Below are positions 1 through 4,830 of a stretch of DNA of 5,938 nt, one piece after another. The DNA is taken from positions 1 to 5,938 of the forward strand of contig JAJZWW010000216.1 of the NCBI GenBank assembly GCA_021846485.1, given 5' to 3'. The notes under the pieces are model-generated. The model was not told the origin of the DNA. It saw only the letters and a list, made by a program, of their open reading frames with translations, and made no database searches. Within the stretch, counting starts at the first letter, position 1. Every line of letters starts with the position of its first letter. The stretch comes from Actinomycetes bacterium (lineage in GTDB: Bacteria; Actinomycetota; Acidimicrobiia; Acidimicrobiales; Palsa-688). The translations under genes were made by a program, and so were the position numbers.

Positions 1-2
1 TG

Positions 3-440
3 CTTGGTCTGATCGCTGTCGGGGAACACACCAGCTACGGCGTGCTGGTCGTGCCGTTCATGGCCGCCGGCCTGGGGATGTCGTTCACCATGCCCGCGGC
101 AACCGCGGCGGTGATGGAGGCCGCGCCGCACGAGCGGGGCGGGCTCGCCTCAGGCACGCTCAACGCTGCTCGCCAGGTCGGCGGGGTGATCGGCGTGGCC
201 CTGCTCGGCAGCCTTGTCGCCCACCGGGCGCCGGTGGCCGTGCGGGGCAGCGAGGACCGCACCTCGGTGGCCCTGCTCGGCAGCCTTGTCGCCCACCGGG
301 CGAGCTTCGTCCCCGGCCTGCGCGTGGGGATGGCCATCGCCGGAAGCGCCTTCCTCCTTGGCGCAGCCCTGACTGCGCTCGGCGTCGAGCGGGGCCGCGC
401 AGCACGACCCGGGACAGCGCCGACGTCTGCCAACAAGTGA
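3..440 (+). CDS. MFS transporter, DHA2 (EmrB/QacA-like) family, C-terminal part
   Basis: This is the last 145 residues of an inner-membrane drug:proton antiporter; the reading frame is open to the left edge, so the start lies outside the window. Two hydrophobic segments are visible (around VLVVPFMAAGLGMSF and GMAIAGSAFLLGAALTALGV). Between them, GLASGTLNAARQVGGVIGVA matches the conserved region before the penultimate helix of 14-helix DHA2 exporters. The tail is short, basic and ends at TGA 438-440. The odd feature is an in-frame duplication of VALLGSLVAHRA (codons at 195-230 and 267-302): family members normally go straight from this helix end to a phrase like FVPGL, so about 24 residues look inserted. 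The substrate cannot be read from this part. A paired hairpin after the stop separates it from the sulfur genes. The family call is strong; the subfamily call is moderate. Confidence 0.85.
   Translation, partial: LGLIAVGEHTSYGVLVVPFMAAGLGMSFTMPAATAAVMEAAPHERGGLASGTLNAARQVGGVIGVALLGSLVAHRAPVAVRGSEDRTSVALLGSLVAHRASFVPGLRVGMAIAGSAFLLGAALTALGVERGRAARPGTAPTSANK
195..302 (+). repeat. Perfect 36-bp direct repeat inside the MFS gene
   Basis: Bases 195-230 and 267-302 are identical over 36 positions and are separated by 36 unique bases, so the offset is 72 bp, or 24 codons, and the frame is kept. Both copies encode VALLGSLVAHRA. Identity stops sharply at both ends. This looks like a recent duplication or insertion at the end of a transmembrane helix. 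An assembly artefact cannot be excluded from the sequence alone. Confidence 0.9.
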
Positions 441-455
441 CGGCCGCGACGGCGA

Positions 456-492
456 GGGAAGGCCTGGTTGGAGCGCCCCCAATGGCCTTCCC
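456..492 (+). terminator. Hairpin after the MFS gene, first of two
   Basis: The arms GGGAAGGCC (456-464) and GGCCTTCCC (484-492) pair perfectly over 9 bp. Inside them TTGG (468-471) pairs with CCAA (479-482), with small bulges and a 7-nt loop. The hairpin begins 15 nt after the MFS stop codon. No U-tract follows, so it would be a U-less actinobacterial type of terminator if it terminates at all. The pairing is seen directly; the function is inferred from position. Confidence 0.6.
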
Positions 493-515
493 GGCACAGC
501 GGTCCAACTGTGCCG
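492..515 (+). terminator. Hairpin after the MFS gene, second of two
   Basis: CGGCACAG (492-499) pairs perfectly with CTGTGCCG (508-515) over 8 bp, with an 8-nt loop. It abuts the preceding hairpin and shares base 492 with it. Together they form a tandem structure that would insulate the exporter from the sulfur operon. No U-tract follows. Confidence 0.5.
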
Positions 516-630
516 CGCTCCGCTGGGCACCGCCGCGCGCTCCGTCGGCAGGGTGCTCTACCTTTCCTGAGCCTTCCTCAGCCGCGTGGGCTGTGGCGTG
601 CATCCCGCCCGGCAGCCCCCCGGAACCCGC

Positions 631-660
631 TTGCCAAACCTACCTTCCGTGTGTTATCCA
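631..660 (+). promoter_or_regulatory. Candidate promoter of the sulfur operon
   Basis: TTGCCA (631-636) is one mismatch from the sigma-70 -35 consensus. Eighteen bases later TATCCA (655-660) is a poor -10 (TAT matches, the rest does not). It lies in the only A/T-rich island of the leader. If used, transcription would start near 667-668, at or next to the ATG of the ArsR gene, giving a leaderless mRNA. That fits the lack of any purine-rich ribosome site before that ATG. The -10 is weak, so this is tentative. Confidence 0.3.
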
Positions 661-672
661 TAGATCTATGGA
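657..672 (+). promoter_or_regulatory. Perfect 16-bp palindrome, likely ArsR-family operator
   Basis: TCCATAGATCTATGGA reads the same on both strands over all 16 bases, with no spacer, in an otherwise very GC-rich leader. It contains the ATG (668-670) of the ArsR-rhodanese gene. ArsR/SmtB dimers bind A/T-rich dyads that overlap the promoter or start of their own operon, so autoregulation is the natural reading. A dimer bound here would block both the candidate transcription start and the start codon region. The palindrome is seen directly; the binding protein is inferred. Confidence 0.65.
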
Positions 673-1366
673 GCATGTACCACCTAGCGTCGAGCGGGAC
701 GGGATCTACGAGCAGCTGGCGCGGATCGGCAAGGTCGTCGTCCATCCCAAGCGCATCGAGTTGCTCGAGCTGCTCTGCCAGGCCGAACGCCCCGTAGAGG
801 CCCTGGCGGCCGCCACCGGACTGAAGCTGACGACGGCGTCAGCCCACCTGCAGATCATGCGCCAGGCCCGCGTGGTGAGCACGCGCCGGGAGGGAACCCG
901 CGTCTACTACCGGGCCGCGGGCGACGAGGTCTGCCGGTTCGTCACTGCCCTCGGGGACCTGGCCCGGGCCCGGCTCGCAGAGGTGGACCAGATCCTGCGC
1001 GAGATCGGCTCGCCGAGCTGCGACGCCGAGCGGGTCACCCGGGGCGAGCTGCTGGCTCGGGTGCGCGCCGGTGACGTGGTCGTCCTCGACGTGCGCCCTG
1101 ATGAGGAGTACGAGGCCGCCCACATCCCCGGTGCGCTGTCGCTTCCCTTGGAGCACTTGGAGGCCCGTCTCTCCGAGCTCGATCCCGACATCGAGGTCGT
1201 CGCCTACTGCCGGGGTCCGCTGTGCCTGCTCGCTCCGCAGGCCGTGACGCGCTTGCGCTCGGCAGGCCGCCGAGCGCGCTGCCTCGAAGACGGCATGCCC
1301 GAGTGGCGCCAGGCCGGGCTTCCCGTCGCCGCCGGGGCGCCAGAGACGGGAAGGAGCCCCCGATGA
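668..1366 (+). CDS. ArsR-family repressor fused to a rhodanese domain
   Basis: A 232-residue transcription factor with two domains. Residues about 12-110 form an ArsR/SmtB winged helix: VHPKRIELLELL, then the recognition helix region TGLKLTTASAHLQIMRQA and the wing RREGTRVYYR. Residues about 122-220 form a rhodanese domain with LDVRPDEEYEAAHIPGA and the active-site loop CRGPLC (C181-C186), where C181 would carry a persulfide. The frame is open back to GTG 437, but those 77 codons look non-coding and span both hairpins, so ATG 668 is chosen; the normal helix-turn-helix begins just after it. No Shine-Dalgarno is seen. Other cysteines (C37, C89, C118, C205) could take part in sulfur sensing. It overlaps the next gene by ATGA (1363-1366) and probably represses its own operon, with release by sulfane sulfur. 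Family call firm; the inducer is inferred. Confidence 0.92.
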   Translation: MEHVPPSVERDGIYEQLARIGKVVVHPKRIELLELLCQAERPVEALAAATGLKLTTASAHLQIMRQARVVSTRREGTRVYYRAAGDEVCRFVTALGDLARARLAEVDQILREIGSPSCDAERVTRGELLARVRAGDVVVLDVRPDEEYEAAHIPGALSLPLEHLEARLSELDPDIEVVAYCRGPLCLLAPQAVTRLRSAGRRARCLEDGMPEWRQAGLPVAAGAPETGRSPR

Positions 1367-1713
1367 AGACCCTCGTCATCTTGAACGATCCGCCCTATGG
1401 CACCGAGCGCTGCTGGAATGGCCTGCGCCTGGCAGGCGCCCTCGCCAAGCGCGACGACGTCGAGGTGCGGGTCTTTCTCTTCGGCGACGCGGTGGGCTGC
1501 GCGCTCGCCAACCAGAAGCTGCCCGACGGCTACTACCACCTCGACCGCATGGTGACCGCAGTGGTCCGCCACGGCGGCGAGATCGGCTGCTGCGGCACCT
1601 GCATGGACGCCCGGGCCTTCGCCGAGGGCACTCTCGTCGAGGGCGCTCGGCGCTCGAGCCTCGAGGAGGTGGCGGAGTGGACGATCTGGGCCGACAAGGT
1701 CGTGAGCTTCTGA
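1363..1713 (+). CDS. DsrE/DsrF-family sulfur-relay protein
   Basis: A small cytosolic protein of 116 residues, the usual length for single-domain DsrE-fold proteins. The N-terminus MKTLVILNDPPYGTER, the central FLFGDAVGCALANQ and the cysteine loop IGCCGTCMDAR are all typical of the family. It has five cysteines (C17, C46, C76, C77, C80); the C76/C77/C80 loop is the expected site for binding persulfide sulfur. DsrE-type proteins trap or hand over sulfane sulfur in sulfur oxidation and tRNA thiolation. The start is fixed by AAGGAG at 1351-1356, six bases before the ATG, and by the 4-nt overlap with the repressor gene. Its position between a rhodanese-bearing regulator and SQR suggests it receives sulfur made by SQR or passes it to the rhodanese domain. 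That partner assignment is inference. Confidence 0.9.
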   Translation: MKTLVILNDPPYGTERCWNGLRLAGALAKRDDVEVRVFLFGDAVGCALANQKLPDGYYHLDRMVTAVVRHGGEIGCCGTCMDARAFAEGTLVEGARRSSLEEVAEWTIWADKVVSF

Positions 1714-1804
1714 GCGCATCGTCCCGCACGGCCGCTCGCTGTGCCGCCGCAGACTCTCATGCGTGTCGCCGTGGCGGGGGTGCCAACCACGAGGAGGTAG
1801 GGCG

Positions 1805-3022
1805 ATGGCTGTGCGCGTGGTGATCGCCGGCGGCTCTTTCGGCGGGCTCACCACCGCCTACGAGCTGCGGCGCCACCTCGGGCCAGACCAGGCGACGATC
1901 ACGGTCATCTCCAAGGAGCGCCGCTTCACCTTCGTTCCCTCGCTGCCCGGGGTGGCGATGGGCACGCGACGCCTCGAACAGATCTCCTTCGACCTGGCCG
2001 AGCCGCTCGCTGCCAAGCACGTGGGCTTCGTCCACGACACCGTCACCGGCGTCGACACCGGGCGAAGGCTCGTCGTCACCGAAGCGGGCGAGCATCCCTA
2101 TGACTTCCTCGTCGTCGCCACTGGGCACCGCAGCGCCAACGAGGCCGTCGAAGGCCTCGGCCCCTTCGACGGGCCGGGCCACTCGCCGATGTCGGCTCCC
2201 GAGGCCACCGAGCTGCGCTCCGCGGTCCGAGCCCTGCTGGGCGAACCCGGACCAGTCGTCGTCGGGGCCGCGCCGGGTGCGAGCTGCATCGGACCGGCCT
2301 ACGAGCTCGCGTTCGAGCTCGACCACCTGCTGCGTCGCCGCAAGCTGCGCCACCAGGTGCCGATCACGTTCCTCACCCCCGAGCCGTTCCTCGGGCACAT
2401 GGGCATGGGCGGGGCAGGCAAGATCCGCCAGCTCCTCGAAGGCGAGCTCGAAGAGCGTGACATCTCCTTTGCCACCTCGGCCGCGGTGAGAAAGATCACC
2501 GCGGAGGCCGTCGAGGTGGAGGGGGCTCCCCCGGTCCCCTCGGTGCTCTCGATCGTCATCCCGCCGCTCGCCGGGGTCGACGCGGTGGCCAACAGCGTCG
2601 GGCTTGCCAACCCGAAGGGCTTCGTCCCCATCGACGCCCACTACCGCCACCAGTCGGTCGACGGTGTCTACGCCGTCGGGGTGGCGGTCGCCATGGCACC
2701 GGTGGGAGAGACGCCGGTGCCGGTCAACCTCCCCAAGACCGGGCACATGACCGAGCAGATGGCACAGATCGCGGCCCGAGACATCACGTCGAGGATCGGC
2801 GGCCGTGGCGGCGGCCTCGCCGCCGAGCTCTCGGCGCGCTGCGTGCTCGACATGGGCGACCGGGGCGCCTACATGGCCGTCGACCCGGTGCGCCCGCCGC
2901 GCAACGCGATCCCGACGGTCTCCGAGGGCCGCCGGTGGCTGCTCGCCAAGCGAGCCTTCGAGCGCACCTACCTCTGGCACGCGAAGCGTGGCCGGCGCAT
3001 GCCGGCCACGCTCGGATGGTAG
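1805..3022 (+). CDS. sqr: Sulfide:quinone oxidoreductase, FAD-dependent
   Basis: A 405-residue flavoprotein of the two-dinucleotide-binding-domain superfamily that oxidises sulfide at the membrane and reduces quinone. FAD-binding signals are AGGSFGGLTTAYELRR (residues 8-23), YDFLVVATG (99-107) and VDGVYAVGVAVAM (285-297). SQR signatures are GAAPGASCIGPAYE (154-167) with C161, LPKTGHMTEQMA (309-320), and ARCVLDMGDRGAY (345-356) with C346. These are the only two cysteines in the protein and correspond, by my recall of the Acidithiobacillus enzyme, to its essential Cys160/Cys356 pair; the third one there (Cys128) has no counterpart. The basic C-terminus (KRAFERTYLWHAKRGRR) suits the membrane-attaching tail. 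ATG 1805 is preceded by GAGGAGG (1791-1797); an in-frame GTG 14 codons upstream is less likely. A 91-nt gap separates it from the DsrE gene and 4 nt from the next gene. A related NADH dehydrogenase-like role is less likely. Confidence 0.88.
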   Translation: MAVRVVIAGGSFGGLTTAYELRRHLGPDQATITVISKERRFTFVPSLPGVAMGTRRLEQISFDLAEPLAAKHVGFVHDTVTGVDTGRRLVVTEAGEHPYDFLVVATGHRSANEAVEGLGPFDGPGHSPMSAPEATELRSAVRALLGEPGPVVVGAAPGASCIGPAYELAFELDHLLRRRKLRHQVPITFLTPEPFLGHMGMGGAGKIRQLLEGELEERDISFATSAAVRKITAEAVEVEGAPPVPSVLSIVIPPLAGVDAVANSVGLANPKGFVPIDAHYRHQSVDGVYAVGVAVAMAPVGETPVPVNLPKTGHMTEQMAQIAARDITSRIGGRGGGLAAELSARCVLDMGDRGAYMAVDPVRPPRNAIPTVSEGRRWLLAKRAFERTYLWHAKRGRRMPATLGW

Positions 3023-3026
3023 CGCC

Positions 3027-3713
3027 ATGGCCCTGACTGGCGACGCCTTGCCGAGGGTGGCAGCGCTATTGGCGGTCTGTGCCCATCCCGACGACGAGTC
3101 CTTCGGCCTTGGTGGCGTGCTCGGGTCCTTCGCCGAGCAGGGGACTCGTGTCCGGGTGCTGTGCTTCACCCACGGGGAGGCCTCCACGCTCGGCGCGAGC
3201 CCCCGGCCGCTCGGAGAGCTGCGTGCCGAGGAGCTCGAGGCTGCAGCACAGGTCCTCGGCGTCAGCGCGTGCAAGTTGCACGGCTACCGCGACGGCCACC
3301 TCGCCGAGGTGGAGCTCGAAGAGCTCGCCGGCCCCGTCGACGAGGAGGCGGCGGGCGCCGACCTGCTGCTCGCCTTCGACGAGGGTGGGATCACCGGCCA
3401 CCCCGACCACGTCCGTGCCACGCAGGTCGCGACCGCCGTCGGCGCCCGCCGCGGTCTGCCCGTGCTCGGCTGGGCACTACCGCAGCGGGTGACCACCCGG
3501 CTCAACGCCGAGCTCGGCTGCGTCTTCGTCGGCCGAGCACCCGAGGAGCTCGACTTCACCGTGGAGGTGGACCGGGCCCGTCAACGAGAGGCGATCGCCT
3601 GCCACGCCAGCCAGTCGGCTGACAACCCCGTGCTCTGGCGCCGCCTCGAGCTCCTCGGCGCCTCCGAGCACCTCCGGTGGTTGACACCACCGCCGAGCCA
3701 CAAGGCGACATGA
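3027..3713 (+). CDS. PIG-L/LmbE-family zinc deacetylase (MshB/BshB-like)
   Basis: A 228-residue hydrolase of the GlcNAc-PI de-N-acetylase family. After a short beta strand comes AHPDDESFGLGG (residues 19-30), the zinc and catalytic motif: H20 and D23 should bind Zn and D22 act as base. GITGHPDHV (121-129) gives the third ligand H128. LHGYRDGHL (84-92) and CHASQ (192-196) are also family-typical. Relatives remove acetyl groups from GlcNAc-inositol or GlcNAc-malate in mycothiol or bacillithiol synthesis, or cleave thiol S-conjugates; the exact substrate cannot be read here. It follows SQR by only 4 nt, so translation is probably coupled; the ribosome site is weak. The start chosen gives the normal family N-terminus; the frame extends further upstream only over the SQR gene. 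Its place in a sulfide operon suggests a role in thiol chemistry (inference). Confidence 0.88.
   Translation: MALTGDALPRVAALLAVCAHPDDESFGLGGVLGSFAEQGTRVRVLCFTHGEASTLGASPRPLGELRAEELEAAAQVLGVSACKLHGYRDGHLAEVELEELAGPVDEEAAGADLLLAFDEGGITGHPDHVRATQVATAVGARRGLPVLGWALPQRVTTRLNAELGCVFVGRAPEELDFTVEVDRARQREAIACHASQSADNPVLWRRLELLGASEHLRWLTPPPSHKAT
3675..3692 (+). other. Short hairpin near the end of the PIG-L gene
   Basis: CGGTGGT (3675-3681) pairs with ACCACCG (3686-3692) across a 4-nt loop, about 20 nt before the stop codon. No U-tract follows. The segment codes for WLTPPP, so the pairing may be incidental; it could also be an mRNA-stability or attenuation element ahead of the copper-protein gene. 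Confidence 0.25.
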
Positions 3714-3826
3714 ACGAACCGGACCGAAGCGGCTCGTCGATGGCCAAGGGGGATCGGAGGGGGACGGGGAGCCGGTCCGTCGCCACGTCGGGGTCCCACG
3801 CGCACACCTTGGAGGAACCGCGTTGA
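3710..3826 (+). CDS. Possible 38-residue ORF bridging two genes
   Basis: ATG 3710 overlaps the PIG-L stop as ATGA, and the frame closes at TGA 3824-3826, which overlaps the TTG start of the copper protein as TTGA. The ORF thus fills the intergenic space exactly. The product is hydrophilic and basic (MNEPDRSGSSMAKGDRRGTG at its start, HTLEEPR at its end), with no domain, cysteine or membrane segment. A weak AAGG lies at 3702-3705. In DNA this GC-rich a 38-codon open frame is not remarkable by itself; the coupling geometry at both ends is the only argument. It could simply be an untranslated leader, or a leader ORF that delivers ribosomes to the TTG start. Confidence 0.25.
   Translation: MNEPDRSGSSMAKGDRRGTGSRSVATSGSHAHTLEEPR
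3811..3815 (+). promoter_or_regulatory. Ribosome binding site deciding the TTG start
   Basis: GGAGG sits seven bases before TTG 3823. It is the best Shine-Dalgarno in the intergenic region and supports the rare TTG codon as the start of the copper-protein gene, directly ahead of a complete signal sequence. Confidence 0.75.
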
Positions 3827-4548
3827 ACTGGACCAAGGTGCTCGTCCCCGTGCTTGCCGTCCTCATCGGGGCAGGCGCCGGTGCAGGCGGCCTCGCTCTG
3901 GCCGACACCCACGGGGCGAGAAGCTCGCCGTCGCCCGCTGTCGTCCCCGGAGGATCTCGGGCCGGCTCGAACACTCAAGGTGGCGGGAGCATGATGGGCA
4001 GTGGCGGAGGCACGGCGCGCGGCGGGAGCATGATGGGTGGCGGGTCCGACATCGCCCACGGCGCCCCCGGCGGGCTGGTCCCTGCCAGCCGCATGGAGGC
4101 CCTCGCCGCCGACGCGCGGCGCAGTGTCGACCACACAGGCTCGACGCTGGTCTACCGCAGCCAGCAGGTGGCCCTGGTCGCCCTCGGAGCTCCCGGCAGC
4201 CGGCCCGGGATGTACTGGCAGCTCGACGGCGTCGACGGCCCAGGTGGACCAACCGTCAGCGTGCCGGCCGGCGCCACGCTCGCCGTGGACTTCGCCGACG
4301 GCGATCCCGGCCATCCCCACGGTTTCGAGCTCACCACGGCCGCCCCGCCGTATGGCCGCATGGCGATGATGGCGGGGAAGGTCGCAGCGCCAGGGGCGTT
4401 CATCATGCCCGTCCCAGCCCCCGATGGGAACCTGTGGTATGCGGCAACGATCCGCTTCCGTGCCCCACCGGCCGGCACGTACTACATCATCTGTCCTGTC
4501 CCCGGCCACGCTCAACAGGGCATGTGGGCGAAGGTCGTTGTCCGGTGA
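3823..4548 (+). CDS. Sulfocyanin/rusticyanin-like blue copper protein, exported
   Basis: A 241-residue exported electron carrier. Residues 1-28 form a signal peptide or membrane anchor: NWTK, a hydrophobic run VLVPVLAVLIGAGAGAGGL, then ALA-D as a possible cleavage site. Residues about 30-85 are a Gly/Ser/Met-rich linker with repeated GGSMMG. Residues about 100-241 are one cupredoxin domain. Type 1 copper ligands are visible: H166 in HPHGFEL, then C224, H229 and M234 in CPVPGHAQQGM, spaced C-x4-H-x4-M as in rusticyanin and sulfocyanin. Start TTG is supported by GGAGG at 3811-3815. It lies downstream of the SQR operon with a 109-nt gap, so it may be co-transcribed. Likely role: periplasmic or cell-surface electron transfer, possibly to a terminal oxidase. 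Copper binding is near certain; its partner is unknown. A copper-resistance role is the main alternative. Confidence 0.88.
   Translation: MNWTKVLVPVLAVLIGAGAGAGGLALADTHGARSSPSPAVVPGGSRAGSNTQGGGSMMGSGGGTARGGSMMGGGSDIAHGAPGGLVPASRMEALAADARRSVDHTGSTLVYRSQQVALVALGAPGSRPGMYWQLDGVDGPGGPTVSVPAGATLAVDFADGDPGHPHGFELTTAAPPYGRMAMMAGKVAAPGAFIMPVPAPDGNLWYAATIRFRAPPAGTYYIICPVPGHAQQGMWAKVVVR
3982..4037 (+). repeat. 17-bp in-frame repeat in the copper-protein linker
   Basis: GGCGGGAGCATGATGGG occurs at 3982-3998 and 4021-4037, an offset of 39 bp (13 codons). Both copies encode GGSMMG within the linker between the membrane anchor and the cupredoxin domain. It looks like slippage-type expansion of a flexible, Met-bearing spacer. 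Confidence 0.85.
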
Positions 4549-4830
4549 CTGGTCTGCTTCCCCTTCCCGCGAGGGCGTGGCTATGCGGGGATCTTCGTCC
4601 GCGCGCACGATGGGCGGCAGCGCTCATGACCGACGAGTCGGCGACAACGTCCGGCCTTATCTGGTTCACACGCTCGCGGCAGCTCGCGACCGACCTGGCC
4701 CGCTTCCACGAGGCTGAACCCCGAGGCGGTGAGTGTGGGCCCCGAGCGCCCGGCATCGTCGCCGGAGGTGGGACTCATTCGCCCGGGCGGGCGATGTGGC
4801 CTCTTCGGGACGTGGTGAAAGGACCAACAG
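4549..4830. other. Intergenic region without a convincing gene
   Basis: These 282 bases separate the copper protein from the PLP enzyme. An open frame from ATG 4626 to TGA 4838 would give 70 residues and overlap the next gene by 8 nt, but it shows no known motif and lacks a clear ribosome site. A 10-bp palindrome CGCCCGGGCG lies at 4780-4789, and CCGGC (4750-4754) faces GCCGG (4761-4765) across 6 bases; both are weak in such GC-rich DNA. I see no good sigma-70 promoter and no U-tailed terminator. Confidence 0.5.

Noticed and set aside
437..667. A 77-codon N-terminal extension of the ArsR-rhodanese protein from GTG 437, which overlaps the MFS stop
   Set aside because: The extension is Pro/Ala/Arg-rich, runs through both hairpins and the palindrome, and precedes a normal ArsR N-terminus; ATG 668 fits the family length.
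1763..1804. GTG start 14 codons upstream of the chosen SQR start
   Set aside because: The strong GAGGAGG lies between it and ATG 1805, and the FAD-binding strand normally begins within a few residues of the N-terminus.
2675..2695. Val in place of Asp in the C-terminal FAD motif of SQR (AVGVAVAM), read at first as a damaged flavin site
   Set aside because: By recall, Acidithiobacillus-type SQRs also have GV followed by a PVP...PKTG stretch, as here, so this looks normal for the subfamily.
1757..3274. Long open frame of about 505 codons on the minus strand opposite SQR
   Set aside because: It is antisense to a gene with clear SQR motifs, has low-complexity Arg/Gly/Asp-rich content and no recognisable domain; long antisense frames are expected at this GC.
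3681..3709. TTGACA at 3681-3686 as the -35 of a promoter for the copper protein
   Set aside because: No acceptable -10 lies 16-19 bases downstream (around GGCGAC), and the hexamer is part of a coding hairpin.
3720..3779. Inverted repeat CGGACCG (3720-3726) / CGGTCCG (3773-3779) as a terminator or operator
   Set aside because: Seven-base arms 46 bases apart are weak and lack any U-tract; likely chance.
3556..4608. Open frame of about 350 codons on the minus strand across the copper protein
   Set aside because: It crosses two plus-strand genes and an intergenic region, with no domain signal; GC-driven shadow.
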